Source: Shewanella mangrovi (GTDB lineage Bacteria > Pseudomonadota > Gammaproteobacteria > Enterobacterales > Shewanellaceae). Taken from it: a stretch of DNA of 64,000 nt. Position 1 is the first letter of the stretch. Each line of letters opens with the position of its first letter. A program made the position numbers and the translations under genes. Below the pieces are notes generated by a model. It was not told the origin of the DNA. It saw nothing but the letters and a program-made list of their open reading frames with translations, and did not search any database. Positions 17,671 to 27,507 of the stretch are shown here, piece by piece. Where the stretch lies: assembly GCF_000753795.1 (NCBI RefSeq), contig NZ_JPEO01000011.1, forward strand, positions 35,881 to 99,880. Direction: 5' to 3'.

Positions 17671-18802
17671 GTCCCGACTCTCGAATGATCGACTCAGCCA
17701 TGCTATCCAGTGCAATAGACTGAGTTGAGATACCAGCCGCGGTTACTGCTTGTGGCATTCCATAAACCACGGAAGAAGCTTCATCTTGGGCCCAGATGGT
17801 AGCGCCAGCAGATTTCAACATCCGCGCACCTTCACGCCCATCCGCGCCCATCCCCGTCAATACAACTGCGAGTACATCACCACCAAAAATCTTAGACGCA
17901 GACGCAAACGTAATATCCACTGAGGGTTTGTAATTCATATCCGGTGTACCAGCGAGGACTTTTAATCGGCCAGTCGTACCACTGCGCTCAATCATCATCT
18001 GCATGCCACCAGGCGCCAAATAAGCGCAGCCCGGCCGCATCATGTCGCCATTACTCGCTTCTTTAACTTCTATCTGACATAAGCCATTTAAACGCGCTGC
18101 AAATGCTGGCGTAAATGCCGCAGGCATATGCTGGATTAACAGAATCGGATGCGGATAATTCGCTGGAAACTGTGTCAAAATCTTTTGCAATGCCACCGGG
18201 CCACCGGTTGAGGTGCCAATCAGTAAGGTACGATAACGTTTACCACTCGCTTTAATTGGCGCCGCAGGCACAGAGCGGTGGCTCTCAGCGCGAGGCTCTT
18301 CTCTGCTTGATGACAACGTCTGGCTGCGTTGCAGACGTGGTTGCACCGATGTCGAGGCACTTGTTGGCGTTCTCGACGACAACGGCCTAACTGGACGATA
18401 TACCCGACGTCGCCCTAACGCTTTAACTCGCTGCTGTAATAGCGCTATCGCCTCATCTTTATTGGTCGCAATATCTTCAAAACGCTTAGGAAGAAAATCG
18501 AGAGCTCCAGCATCCAATGCATCTAGCGTTGCCTTTGCCCCTTCGTGGGTTAAAGAAGAGAACATTAAGATAGGAGTAGGATGGCTTTCCATAATGCGCT
18601 TAACCGCAGTAATTCCATCCATCACAGGCATCTCAATGTCCATGGTGATGACCTGTGGTTGTAACTCAGCCACCATTTTCACAGCTTCAGCACCATTTGC
18701 AGCCATGCCCACTACTTCAAGATCAGGATCCTGACTAACAATTTCACTTACACGACGACGAAAAAAACTGGAGTCGTCGACAACTAATACTTTAATACCC
18801 AT
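17663..18802 (-). CDS. cheB: Chemoreceptor glutamate methylesterase CheB
   Basis: This 379-residue two-domain protein has a receiver at 1-120 (D10, D55 in TMDIEMP, K106) and a methylesterase domain from about 190. The catalytic triad is visible: S198 in IGTSTGG, H225 in LIQHMP, and D321 in GMGADG, with spacings matching E. coli CheB. It demethylates and deamidates MCP glutamates when phosphorylated by CheA, giving adaptation opposite to CheR (encoded 42 kb away in this window). The linker (130-188) is long, Ser/Arg-rich and variable. It starts 19 bp after the cheA stop. Confidence 0.96.
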   Translation of the reverse strand: MGIKVLVVDDSSFFRRRVSEIVSQDPDLEVVGMAANGAEAVKMVAELQPQVITMDIEMPVMDGITAVKRIMESHPTPILMFSSLTHEGAKATLDALDAGALDFLPKRFEDIATNKDEAIALLQQRVKALGRRRVYRPVRPLSSRTPTSASTSVQPRLQRSQTLSSSREEPRAESHRSVPAAPIKASGKRYRTLLIGTSTGGPVALQKILTQFPANYPHPILLIQHMPAAFTPAFAARLNGLCQIEVKEASNGDMMRPGCAYLAPGGMQMMIERSGTTGRLKVLAGTPDMNYKPSVDITFASASKIFGGDVLAVVLTGMGADGREGARMLKSAGATIWAQDEASSVVYGMPQAVTAAGISTQSIALDSMAESIIRESGRG

Positions 18803-18821
18803 TAAAATCCCTATCCATGGC

Positions 18822-21077
18822 TTAAGCTTTTGCTCTGGCGTAATGCTTTAGTAGCCCTGGGACATCCAGAATCAACGCTATGCCGCCATCAGAAGTGATG
18901 GTCGCGCCTGCCATTCCAGGAGTACCATGCAGCAATGCGCCTAGAGGTTTAATCACCACTTCCTCTTGTCCAATCAATGCATCCACCACGAAACCTACAT
19001 GCTTAGTTCCAAGCTGTACAATCACCACATGGCCAAACTTCTTATCGCCATGACGGAAATGCGTTGCACTGCGACTAAGCCAATGCTCCAAATAAAATAA
19101 TGGAATTGCTTTTTCGCGAACAATTACGGTCAACTGGCCATCAACGATATTGGTTTTGGTCAGATTCAAATGGAAAATTTCATTCACACTCGACAGCGGC
19201 AGCGCGAACACCTGCTTGGCGACTTCGACCATCAGCGTCGGCATAATCGCAAGCGTCAGCGGCACTTTGATCTCTAAGCGCGTGCCCTGACCTTTCATGG
19301 AGTCGATGTGCACCGTACCGTTAAGCTGAGTAATGCGGGTTTTCACCACGTCCATACCCACACCGCGGCCTGAGATATCTGAGATCTCGGTTTTGGTAGA
19401 AAATCCAGGCGCAAAAATCAGATTATAGGCTTCAGAATCCGACATTCTGGCAGCCGTGTCTTCATCCAGCACACCGCGCTTAATCGCAATTTGCTTGAGC
19501 TTATCCGGATCCATCCCGGCACCATCATCCTCAATCTTTAACAGGATATGGTCGCCTTCTTGGCTGGCAGATAAGGTGATTACGCCTGTGCGCGCTTTAC
19601 CTGACTGTTCACGCACATCAGGCATTTCAATACCGTGGTCGACGGAGTTACGCACTAAGTGAACGAGCGGATCGGCGAGCGCCTCGACTAAGTTCTTATC
19701 AAGATCGGTTTCTTCACCGATCATTCTTAAATCAATATCTTTATTCAGGCTGCGGGCAAGATCTCTGACCACACGAGGGAAGCGACCAAATACCTTTTTG
19801 ATAGGCTGCATGCGGGTTTTCATCACCGCGCCCTGCAAATCCGAGGTCACCAAGTCAAGGTTCGACAGTGCCTTAGACATCTCCTCATCTTCGCGCGTGA
19901 TCCCTAGGCTGACTAAGCGATTGCGCACGAGTACCAATTCACCGACCATATTCATAATTTGGTCTAAACGCGCAGTATCTACCCTTACAGTAGTTTCACC
20001 TTGCGGTACACTGTTACCGGTGGTTGCGGGCGCTTTAGCTGCGGCTTTGGCAGGCACTGGCGCATCATGCTCCGCTGGGGCTGTTTTAGGTACGACCTTA
20101 GCAGCCTCGACTTTTGGCGCCGCTGGTTTTGCGGCTGCCGCTTTAGCAGGTGCCGGTGATGCTTTTGCCGCTGCGCTAGAGGCAGAATTATTAGCTTCGT
20201 TAGGATTTGTACCTGGTGCAGAACCTTTACCGTGCAATTCATCAAGGAGCTTTTCAAACTCATCCTCGGTGATTTCATCAGCATCAACGGTCGGTGATGG
20301 CGCTACTTCCGCCGTTTTAGCTTCCGCATTGCCGGAAAACTTACCTTTACCGTGTAGTTCATCTAACAAAGATTCGAATTCATCATCGGTAATATCGTCA
20401 GTACTGTTAGCAGCCACTGCTGGTTTAGTTTCAGCGACCGGGGCAGCTGGCGCAGAAGGCCCTTTGCCTTGCCCATGCAATGCGTCCAGTAACGCTTCAA
20501 ATTCTGCTTCATCAATGTCGTCAATACTATCAGAGCTGGCAGACACGGCCGTCGCCGATACTTGCTCTTCTACTTCAGCAGCCACGACATCAAGCATTTC
20601 ATCAAACAAATCGTCGGCACTGTCAGCTTCAACGGTCTCTTCTACCGCAACATCTTCCACCGCACCGCCCATTTCCGAAGGCAGAGGTGCACCAGAGCTT
20701 AAAAGTTTCAGTTTAGCCAGTAAGGATTCATCCGCAGGTTCTTGTTCTTGACCAGATTGCGTCTGCGAGAACATGACATTGATGGCGTCTAGCGCTTGCA
20801 GAATGATATCCATCAACTCTGCGCTGACGGCTCGTTTATGCGTTCTTAGCAAGTCAAAGGTGTTTTCTGCTTCGTGGCAAACATCCACCATAGGGGCTAA
20901 CCCTAAGAAACCTGCTCCACCTTTGACAGTATGGAAGCCTCGAAAGATGGCATTGAGCAAATCGGTATCTTCAGGATTATTTTCCAAAGCCACCAGCTGT
21001 TCTTGAAGCAATTCAAGAATTTCACCAGCTTCAATCAAAAAGTCCTGAAGAATCTCTTCATCAACATCAAAGGCCAT
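18822..21077 (-). CDS. cheA: Chemotaxis histidine kinase CheA
   Basis: The 751-residue kinase has an Hpt/P1 domain (1-105; H49 in [15 protein letters not shown]), a long linker (about 110-360), P3 dimerisation helices (about 362-425), an HATPase domain (about 430-605; [30 protein letters not shown]) and a CheW-like P5 (about 610-745). It phosphorylates CheY and CheB. The linker lacks an obvious P2 domain. It instead carries three copies of a motif resembling [19 protein letters not shown] at about 184-205, 226-246 and 266-285, then an Ala/Lys/Pro-rich stretch. In Vibrio, a linker region (LID) of CheA mediates ParP interaction; these repeats may be its equivalent. The start has a good AGGAG. 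Confidence 0.96.
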   Translation of the reverse strand: MAFDVDEEILQDFLIEAGEILELLQEQLVALENNPEDTDLLNAIFRGFHTVKGGAGFLGLAPMVDVCHEAENTFDLLRTHKRAVSAELMDIILQALDAINVMFSQTQSGQEQEPADESLLAKLKLLSSGAPLPSEMGGAVEDVAVEETVEADSADDLFDEMLDVVAAEVEEQVSATAVSASSDSIDDIDEAEFEALLDALHGQGKGPSAPAAPVAETKPAVAANSTDDITDDEFESLLDELHGKGKFSGNAEAKTAEVAPSPTVDADEITEDEFEKLLDELHGKGSAPGTNPNEANNSASSAAAKASPAPAKAAAAKPAAPKVEAAKVVPKTAPAEHDAPVPAKAAAKAPATTGNSVPQGETTVRVDTARLDQIMNMVGELVLVRNRLVSLGITREDEEMSKALSNLDLVTSDLQGAVMKTRMQPIKKVFGRFPRVVRDLARSLNKDIDLRMIGEETDLDKNLVEALADPLVHLVRNSVDHGIEMPDVREQSGKARTGVITLSASQEGDHILLKIEDDGAGMDPDKLKQIAIKRGVLDEDTAARMSDSEAYNLIFAPGFSTKTEISDISGRGVGMDVVKTRITQLNGTVHIDSMKGQGTRLEIKVPLTLAIMPTLMVEVAKQVFALPLSSVNEIFHLNLTKTNIVDGQLTVIVREKAIPLFYLEHWLSRSATHFRHGDKKFGHVVIVQLGTKHVGFVVDALIGQEEVVIKPLGALLHGTPGMAGATITSDGGIALILDVPGLLKHYARAKA

Positions 21078-21092
21078 TAAATTGACTCCTAA

Positions 21093-21830
21093 TCAGAATC
21101 CTAAGCTGGATAACAGGTCATCGACTTCATCCTGTCCAGTCACAACGTCTTGGCGAGTATCAGCGTTAATGATTGGGCCCTCAGCCTCAATACTCGCTTT
21201 AACGGATGATTCATATTGTTCATCGGCTTGCGCACCGAATACCGTAAGTAACGACACAAGACTGGTTTCGACCTCTTTGACCAGATCGATTACACGTCGA
21301 ATCATCTGCCCTGTGAGGTCTTGGAAGTCTTGCGCCATTAGAATTTCATTGAGTAGCTGACGCAGTCTATTCGCATCCGCATCACACTGCCCTAAGAAAT
21401 GCTGCACATCGTGACACAGGCCTTTAAATTCATTGAGGGAGATGTCACGACGCATCAAACGTTCCCAATTAGGCTTCACGGCAGCAAGGTTGCTGGTAAG
21501 TGCATCAGAAAGAGGTAGACATTCTTCAACAGCATCCATAGTTTTATTGGCTGCTTGTTCAGTCATGTCTATGACGTAGGTAAGGCGCTCTTTCGCGTCA
21601 GGGATATCGTTATTCGCCAATTCAACCAGACGATTGTCCACTTGAAAGTCAACTAACGCATTGTGTAATTGCCGAGTGAGTTTGCCCACTTCATCGAACA
21701 GTTCTTTTTGAATGGGTTGTGCTAACTCACGCACCATTTCATCCGCTTGTTCTTGCTGACCATCTTGCAGTAAAGCAACAAGCTCATGCGCTTGTTCAAG
21801 CGTAATCAGTTTGGACGTTCCAGCGTTCAT
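21093..21830 (-). CDS. cheZ: CheY-P phosphatase CheZ
   Basis: This 245-residue helical protein has a long hairpin region (ERLTYVIDMTEQAANKTMDAVE, then LMAQDFQDLTGQMIRRVIDLV). D and Q of QDFQDLTGQ form the family's active site. The C-terminal tail (DEVDDLLSSLGF) is the conserved CheY-binding helix. CheZ ends the motor signal by dephosphorylating CheY. The ATG used has GGGGTGA five bases upstream and lies 13 bp after the cheY stop; a longer TTG-initiated reading that overlaps cheY is less likely. Confidence 0.95.
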   Translation of the reverse strand: MNAGTSKLITLEQAHELVALLQDGQQEQADEMVRELAQPIQKELFDEVGKLTRQLHNALVDFQVDNRLVELANNDIPDAKERLTYVIDMTEQAANKTMDAVEECLPLSDALTSNLAAVKPNWERLMRRDISLNEFKGLCHDVQHFLGQCDADANRLRQLLNEILMAQDFQDLTGQMIRRVIDLVKEVETSLVSLLTVFGAQADEQYESSVKASIEAEGPIINADTRQDVVTGQDEVDDLLSSLGF

Positions 21831-21843
21831 AGCATCACCCCAA

Positions 21844-22227
21844 TCAACCGAGACGTTCAAAGATTTTATCTAACTTCTCTTTCAGGGTTGCGGCAGTGAA
21901 AGGCTTAACGACATATCCGTTAACCCCGGCCTGCGCCGCTGCAATAATCTGCTCTCGCTTGGCTTCAGCAGTCACCATCAACACAGGGATATGCTTGAGG
22001 TTTTCATCAGCGCGAACCGCTTTGAGCAGATCGATACCTTGCATGCCCGGCATGTTCCAGTCGGTGACCACAAAGTCAAAATCGCCCTTTTGCAGCATTG
22101 GCAACGCTGTTGAACCGTCATCGGCTTCTTGAGTGTTATTAAACCCAAGATCCCGCAGCAAATTCTTGATGATGCGCCTCATTGTTGAAAAGTCGTCAAC
22201 AATGAGAATCTTCATATTCTTGTCCAA
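21844..22227 (-). CDS. cheY: Chemotaxis response regulator CheY
   Basis: This is a 127-residue single receiver domain with acidic pocket D11/D12, phosphoacceptor D56 in [13 protein letters not shown] in LMVTAEA and the invariant K in YVVKPF. The aromatic/W next to D56 and the [19 protein letters not shown] opening are typical of motor-binding CheY. When phosphorylated by CheA it binds FliM (N-terminal motif present in this window) and changes rotation direction. It lies between fliA and cheZ, as in Vibrio and Pseudomonas. Confidence 0.97.
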   Translation of the reverse strand: MDKNMKILIVDDFSTMRRIIKNLLRDLGFNNTQEADDGSTALPMLQKGDFDFVVTDWNMPGMQGIDLLKAVRADENLKHIPVLMVTAEAKREQIIAAAQAGVNGYVVKPFTAATLKEKLDKIFERLG

Positions 22228-22273
22228 GGTTTCCTCCGCTGAGCAGGTAATTATCTACGGCTCACAATTAGTT

Positions 22274-22993
22274 CTATATCTGGGTCCAGTGTTTGAGCTT
22301 GGCTTTTAGTCTAAGCATCGCCTGACTATGGATCTGACTCACTCGCGATTCGCTTACATCCAACACAGCACCAATCTCTTTTAGGTTAAGTGCTTCGTCA
22401 TAATAGAGCGACAGTACCAACGCTTCCCTTTCCGGTATTTGTTTTATTGCTTCAGTCAGCGCTGATTGAAACTGACTCGATGCCAAGCTTTCAAAGGTAT
22501 CGTTTTCAATCATATCTTCCGACACCACTACATCGGCAGATACTCCAAGATCTTCAATTCCTATTATTTTACCAGCAGATACGTCTGTAAGTATGTGATG
22601 ATATTCATCCAACGAAATATTAAGTCGTTCTGCAATTTCGGTATCGCGCGCATCTCGCCCGAGTTCCTGTTCTAATTCATCTATCACCTGAGAAATCATA
22701 CGTTGATTGCGATGAACTGAACGAGGCACCCAATCACCACGACGAATTTCATCAATCATGGCACCTCGGATGCGAATACCAGCAAAGGTCTCAAATTTTG
22801 CGCCCTTGCCACCATCATATTTGGATGAAGCTTCCAACAAGCCGATCATGCCGGCCTGAATCAGGTCATCAACTTGAACTGACGCAGGCAAACGCGCCAA
22901 CATATGATGCGCTATGCGTTTAACAAGTGGCGCATACTGCTCAACGATAAGGGTCTTATCGTTTGCTCCAGCATACGCTGCCACTTTATTCAC
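22274..22993 (-). CDS. fliA: Flagellar sigma factor 28, FliA
   Basis: This 239-residue sigma70-family factor of the FliA group has region 2 (EQYAPLVKRIAHHML, VDDLIQAGMIGLLEA, FETFAGIRIRGAMIDEIR), region 3 (RNQRMISQVIDELEQELG) and region 4 (LVLSLYYDEALNLKEIGAVL, then ESRVSQIHSQAMLRL). It directs late flagellar genes such as flagellin and flgM, both with matching promoters in this window. The GTG start has GAGGAAGG six bases upstream and overlaps the flhG stop by 8 bp, so translation is coupled; a longer reading into flhG is less likely. Activity is held back by FlgM. Confidence 0.95.
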   Translation of the reverse strand: MNKVAAYAGANDKTLIVEQYAPLVKRIAHHMLARLPASVQVDDLIQAGMIGLLEASSKYDGGKGAKFETFAGIRIRGAMIDEIRRGDWVPRSVHRNQRMISQVIDELEQELGRDARDTEIAERLNISLDEYHHILTDVSAGKIIGIEDLGVSADVVVSEDMIENDTFESLASSQFQSALTEAIKQIPEREALVLSLYYDEALNLKEIGAVLDVSESRVSQIHSQAMLRLKAKLKHWTQI

Positions 22994-23867
22994 TCGCACC
23001 TTCCTCTTGGTATTCTGGCTTTTTAACCAGTCGCTCCACAAAGAACTCTAAGTGGCCACCCGGTTGCTGTGGAATTGGCCAACTAATCACTTTATTTGCC
23101 AATCCATGATAAGCGATACTGGCTGGAGATTTAGGAAACGCTTCTACAATCAATTTTTGCTTACGTACTGATTTTCGCAAGTTTTCATCGAACGGAATCG
23201 TTGCCACCAATTCTAACGCGACATCTAAAAATCGGTCTGTAACTTTACTCAGCTTAGCAAATAATTCCATGCCTTCGCGCAAGCTTCGTACCATATTGGC
23301 AACAATTTTGAAGCGGAACACACCGTGCTCGCGACTGAGGATTTTGATCAGCGCATAAGCATCGGTAATTGAGGTAGGCTCATCACAAACAACCACCAGC
23401 ACATCCTGAGAAGCGCGAGAGAAACTCAGCACCATATCGGAAATACCAGCAGCGGTGTCTACAATCAGCACATCGAATTGGGTTTTCATTTCACTAAAAG
23501 CGCGGATAAGCCCAGCATGTTGTGCTGGACTCAATTCCACCATTGCCTGAGTACCTGAAGTCGCAGGAATAATCCCAATACCTTTCGGGCCTCTGACAAT
23601 GACATCATCTAATTCCGCTTCGCCTGACAGCACGTGGGAAAGATTGCGTTCGGCACGCAGGCCCAACATCACGTCCACGTTTGCCAACCCAAGGTCTGCG
23701 TCGAGTACAACAACACGCTTACCTTTCTCTGCTAATGCAACAGCTGTATTGATGGAGACGCTCGTTTTACCTACCCCGCCTTTGCCACCAGTAACGGCTA
23801 TTACTTTCACTTTGTCGTTATATTCCTGATTCATTTTTCGTAAACCGCTCGCTTGGTCCCGGGTCAT
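22986..23867 (-). CDS. flhG: Flagellar number regulator FlhG (FleN), MinD-like ATPase
   Basis: This protein of about 293 residues begins with DQASGLR, the conserved FlhG activation motif that stimulates FlhF GTPase. The deviant P-loop GGKGGVGKTS (27-36), LDADLGLANVDVMLG, VDTAAGISD and VVCDEPTSITDAYALIK follow. The C-terminal HLEFFVERL matches FleN. In polar flagellates it limits flagellar number, by antagonising FlhF and FlrA/FleQ, and helps deliver C-ring parts. The ATG chosen follows flhF by 4 bp; an alternative ATG six codons upstream would overlap flhF by 14 bp. Confidence 0.95.
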   Translation of the reverse strand: MTRDQASGLRKMNQEYNDKVKVIAVTGGKGGVGKTSVSINTAVALAEKGKRVVVLDADLGLANVDVMLGLRAERNLSHVLSGEAELDDVIVRGPKGIGIIPATSGTQAMVELSPAQHAGLIRAFSEMKTQFDVLIVDTAAGISDMVLSFSRASQDVLVVVCDEPTSITDAYALIKILSREHGVFRFKIVANMVRSLREGMELFAKLSKVTDRFLDVALELVATIPFDENLRKSVRKQKLIVEAFPKSPASIAYHGLANKVISWPIPQQPGGHLEFFVERLVKKPEYQEEGASE

Positions 23868-23871
23868 AACT

Positions 23872-25269
23872 TTACTCAAATGCATAGGTCATCTCTGGTG
23901 ACCTGGCTCTAGGGTTAAATTCTTGTGTCTCTGTCTTGTTTAACAAGGCTAATGCTTGCTTTGCCAACGACAGGGTATCTGCGACTTGCATGTCTTCAGG
24001 TACCCTCTGGCCATCAGTGATGTAACTCAATGATAAACCACTTTGAATCAATACACTCAATGCAGCCCCTAAAGAAACTGATTCATCGAGTTTAGTCAAA
24101 ATTGCACCCGCTAACGGAATTCGCTGAAAATGCGTTACCGCTTCTTCTAACACACGACGTTGTCCCGTTGATGACAACACCAAATAACTGCGAATTGGTA
24201 AACGGCTGTTAGCGGCCAAGTTGTCGAGTTGCTCGCACAATCTCATATCTCGTTGTCCCATTCCAGCGGTATCGATCAACACCAGTTTACGATTGCGGAA
24301 TTGATAGACAATTTGTTCCAACTCTTTAAGATCATTGGCTTGTTTTACTGGACATCCCATTATCTTGCCATAAGTTGCTAATTGCTCAAAGGCTCCGATG
24401 CGATAATGGTCGGTCGTGATAAGTACGACTGAATCTGGACCGTGATGCGCGACAAATCTCGCTGCAATTTTAGCCAATGTTGTGGTTTTTCCCACTCCGG
24501 TAGGACCAACCAACGCGACTATACCGCCTTGGCGCACGACATCGTCACCTTTGTTATCAAGTAAATTCGCTAACGCCTGTGGCAACGCCCGTACTAAATC
24601 GGCCGGAGTGTAATGCTCGCTCAACGAAGCAAGCTGCGCAGACACCGCTGGTGAAAATTCTGCTTCTAGCAGTTTACGCTCCAGCATGGCGCCAACAGGG
24701 TCAGTACGATTCTTCTGATCTTTCATCAAAGCATTCATTTGATGCGTCAGCAAATTACGAATCGACGCTAACTCTTCACGCATAGATTCTAATTCTTTAC
24801 TTTGCTTAGCATTATTGTTTTTACTGGCATTGTGATTGTTGAATGACAAGCTATCTGCAACATTGCGCGGTTCTGGTTGCTGCGGCTTATCCAAGCCTAA
24901 CGCCCAAGCAGGCGTTTCCGCTGCCACAGTCTGTTGTGCATTGTTATCGTTAATTTGCTGTTTTAAGCGAGCGTGCTGACGCTCGAGCAATGCTTGCAAA
25001 GAATCGGCGGCGGGGGCGGCAGCTTTCGCTGGGCGCGTTTCGGTTTTTACGTGACCAATGGAGACTTTATCGTCGCTAATATCAGAGAAAATAGCCGTTT
25101 GTGGCGGTGCCGTTTTTGGCTGAGGCTCGTCGTAATCGACAGCAGCGACAATTTCGATGCCGCCGGTTACTTTTTTATTGGACATGATGACAGCATCAGA
25201 GCCTAAAGTGTCTTTCACCTGCGCCAGTGCAGTTCGCATATCTTTGGCAAAAAAACGTTTAATTTTCAC
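23872..25269 (-). CDS. flhF: Flagellar SRP-like GTPase FlhF
   Basis: This 465-residue protein has a basic N-terminal B domain (MKIKRFFAKDMRTALAQVK), a long Gln/Asn-rich linker (about 50-200), then the NG GTPase domain with P-loop GPTGVGKTTTLAKIA (255-269), LITTDHYRIGAFEQLATY, LIDTAGMGQRD and LTKLDES. FlhF marks the cell pole for assembly of the first flagellar ring and is counteracted by FlhG, encoded next. It lies 12 bp after flhA. Length is normal for Shewanella and Vibrio relatives. Confidence 0.96.
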   Translation of the reverse strand: MKIKRFFAKDMRTALAQVKDTLGSDAVIMSNKKVTGGIEIVAAVDYDEPQPKTAPPQTAIFSDISDDKVSIGHVKTETRPAKAAAPAADSLQALLERQHARLKQQINDNNAQQTVAAETPAWALGLDKPQQPEPRNVADSLSFNNHNASKNNNAKQSKELESMREELASIRNLLTHQMNALMKDQKNRTDPVGAMLERKLLEAEFSPAVSAQLASLSEHYTPADLVRALPQALANLLDNKGDDVVRQGGIVALVGPTGVGKTTTLAKIAARFVAHHGPDSVVLITTDHYRIGAFEQLATYGKIMGCPVKQANDLKELEQIVYQFRNRKLVLIDTAGMGQRDMRLCEQLDNLAANSRLPIRSYLVLSSTGQRRVLEEAVTHFQRIPLAGAILTKLDESVSLGAALSVLIQSGLSLSYITDGQRVPEDMQVADTLSLAKQALALLNKTETQEFNPRARSPEMTYAFE

Positions 25270-25281
25270 TGTTGCTTACTC

Positions 25282-27381
25282 CTACTGGCCTACTGCCGCG
25301 ACAATTCTAATCTGTTTTTCGTCAGGCACTTCCTGATAAGAGATCACTCTTAGGTTTGGAATTGTGTGCTTAACAAAGCGTGACAGTGTGGCACGGAGCA
25401 TACCAGAGGTCAGCAAAATAGCCGGTTGTCCCACCATTTCTTGCTTCTGTGCAGCTTCCATCATGGAGCGCTGCATACGTTCCGCAAGACCGGGTTCGAT
25501 GTTAGGGCCGTCGCCACCTGTCGCTTGCATTGACTGATGCAACATTTGTTCCAACTCAGGCGCCAAAGTAATGACAGGTACTTCATCTTCCGGCCCAGCA
25601 ATCTCCTGTACGATCATCCGTTTCAGCGCAATACGTACAGCGGCGGTCAGCACTTCTGGATCTGTGCTCTTAGGTCCGTATTCCAACAGGGTTTGCACAA
25701 TAGTGCGTAGGTCACGGACCGATACGCCTTCGTTCAGCAGGTTCTGCATCACTTTTACTACTGTTGCTAGGCTCATCACTTCCGGAACAAAACCTTCCAC
25801 CAGCTTAGGCGCGCGTTTAGACAGCATATCAAGCAGTTGCTGTACTTCTTCGTAGCCGAGCAATTTAGCGGCATTATTCGTGAGCAATTGGCTTAAATGG
25901 GTTGCTATTACGGTAGAGGCGTCAACAACGGTATAGCCAAGAGTCTGTGCATGCTCACGCATCTCTGGCGCAATCCATACCGCTTCTAACCCAAAGGCAG
26001 GATCTTTAGTTTCTACACCGTCTAATTTGCCAAACACTTGGCCGGGATTGATTGCGAGCTCGCAATCATGACGAATTTCCGCTTCACCTGAAGCGACACC
26101 CATTAATGAAATACGATAAGCAGAGGGGGCCAAATCCAGATTATCGCGAATGTGAACCGCTGGCACCAGAAAGCCCAACTCTTGCGATAACTTCTTACGA
26201 ACACCTTTAATCCGTCCGAGTAGTTCGCCACCTTGACCTTTATCCACTAACGGGATCAGGCGGTAACCCACTTCTAGACCTATTGTGTCGACAGGGCGCA
26301 CATCGTCCCAGCTCAATTCTTTAGGTTCTGCACTCGCTTTCTCAACCGGACCGTTTTTCGCCAGCTCCAATGCTTTCTTCTTGTTGTTTTCATTACGACG
26401 ATTGATGAAGTAAGCGCCTGCTGCGGCCACAATGGCAAAGCTCAGAAATGCCAAATGTGGCATGCCTGGCACTATGCCCATGATGAACAATACTGCAGCA
26501 GCAATCATCAGCGACTTAGGGTTGTCGAACATTTGCTGCACGACCTGCTCGCCCATGTCGCCACTTTCATTTTGGCGGGTCACCATTAACGCTGCGGCAA
26601 TTGACAGCAACAGTCCAGGGATTTGTGCCACCAAACCGTCACCGATGGTCAGCAAGGTATAGATTTCGACAGCTTGGGAAAAGTCGAGTCCATGCTGCAC
26701 CATACCAATGATAAAACCACCGAGAATGTTAATTACCAGAATCAAAATACCGGCAATTGCGTCACCCTTTACGAATTTGGAGGCACCGTCCATTGAGCCG
26801 TAAAAATCAGCTTCAGAGGTAACTTCTGCACGGCGTAAACGGGCTTGTTCCTGATTGATAATGCCAGCGTTTAAGTCTGCATCAATCGCCATTTGTTTAC
26901 CCGGCATCGCATCCAAGGTAAAGCGAGCACTAACTTCAGAAATACGACCAGCACCTTTGGTCACTACCGCAAAGTTGATAATGATCAGAATAAGAAACAC
27001 CACCAGACCCACGGCATAGTTACCGCCGATAACCACCGAGCCGAATGCCTCAATCACCTTACCGGCGGCGTCAGCGCCGTTATGACCTTCCAGCAATACA
27101 ACCCGCGTTGAGGCGACGTTCAACGCCAAACGCATCAAGGTCGCGACCAACAAGACAGTAGGAAATGCCGCAAAATCTAGCGGTCGACTGGTATAAACCG
27201 CCACCAGCAGCACCACCAGCGCCAGCGCGATATTGAAAGAAAACAGGATGTCTAACAGGAATGCAGGCATTGGCAATACAATCATTGCCAGAGTTGCCAG
27301 TACTAATAACGGCGTCCCTACGCCTTTAAAATTGGCAGGTCGAACCTGGCGCCATTGCCCTAGAGTTGCTCTTACATCCAT
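25282..27381 (-). CDS. flhA: Flagellar export gate protein FlhA
   Basis: This protein of about 699 residues has eight hydrophobic helices in the N-terminal half, the FHIPEP signature region (VLLVATLMRLALNVASTR, GDGLVAQIPGLLLS, DAMPGKQMAIDADLNAG) and a large cytoplasmic C-terminal domain (about 355-695) that docks chaperone-substrate complexes and ends in IRIVAAVGQ. FlhA forms the nonameric export gate with FlhB and FliPQR. I took the ATG rather than the adjacent upstream GTG. A sigma54 promoter lies about 37 bases upstream, starting the long flhA-to-cheW transcription unit. Confidence 0.97.
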   Translation of the reverse strand: MDVRATLGQWRQVRPANFKGVGTPLLVLATLAMIVLPMPAFLLDILFSFNIALALVVLLVAVYTSRPLDFAAFPTVLLVATLMRLALNVASTRVVLLEGHNGADAAGKVIEAFGSVVIGGNYAVGLVVFLILIIINFAVVTKGAGRISEVSARFTLDAMPGKQMAIDADLNAGIINQEQARLRRAEVTSEADFYGSMDGASKFVKGDAIAGILILVINILGGFIIGMVQHGLDFSQAVEIYTLLTIGDGLVAQIPGLLLSIAAALMVTRQNESGDMGEQVVQQMFDNPKSLMIAAAVLFIMGIVPGMPHLAFLSFAIVAAAGAYFINRRNENNKKKALELAKNGPVEKASAEPKELSWDDVRPVDTIGLEVGYRLIPLVDKGQGGELLGRIKGVRKKLSQELGFLVPAVHIRDNLDLAPSAYRISLMGVASGEAEIRHDCELAINPGQVFGKLDGVETKDPAFGLEAVWIAPEMREHAQTLGYTVVDASTVIATHLSQLLTNNAAKLLGYEEVQQLLDMLSKRAPKLVEGFVPEVMSLATVVKVMQNLLNEGVSVRDLRTIVQTLLEYGPKSTDPEVLTAAVRIALKRMIVQEIAGPEDEVPVITLAPELEQMLHQSMQATGGDGPNIEPGLAERMQRSMMEAAQKQEMVGQPAILLTSGMLRATLSRFVKHTIPNLRVISYQEVPDEKQIRIVAAVGQ

Positions 27382-27417
27382 CACGTCAGCCTGAGAATTG
27401 ACACTTTGCAGGGTAAA

Positions 27418-27433
27418 AGCAAACTTCGCGCCA
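27418..27433 (-). promoter_or_regulatory. Sigma54 promoter before flhA
   Basis: The minus strand reads TGGCGCGAAGTTTGCT: -24 GG and -12 GC separated by ten bases, with TGGC and TTTGC(T) matching the consensus. The position 37 bases from the flhA ATG is right for a short leader. Confidence 0.85.
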
Positions 27434-27507
27434 ATAGTGATTGAGCGCCATCACAACGACGCGACATAGCCTTGAACGTCGATAAATTAGCCAGCTAGTA
27501 ACAACGT

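Noticed and set aside
19798..20751. Long plus-strand open frame (317 codons) opposite cheA
   Set aside because: It is antisense to the Ala/Asp-rich CheA linker, is Ser/Ala/Thr repetitive, and lacks a recognisable domain. CheA on the other strand is unambiguous.
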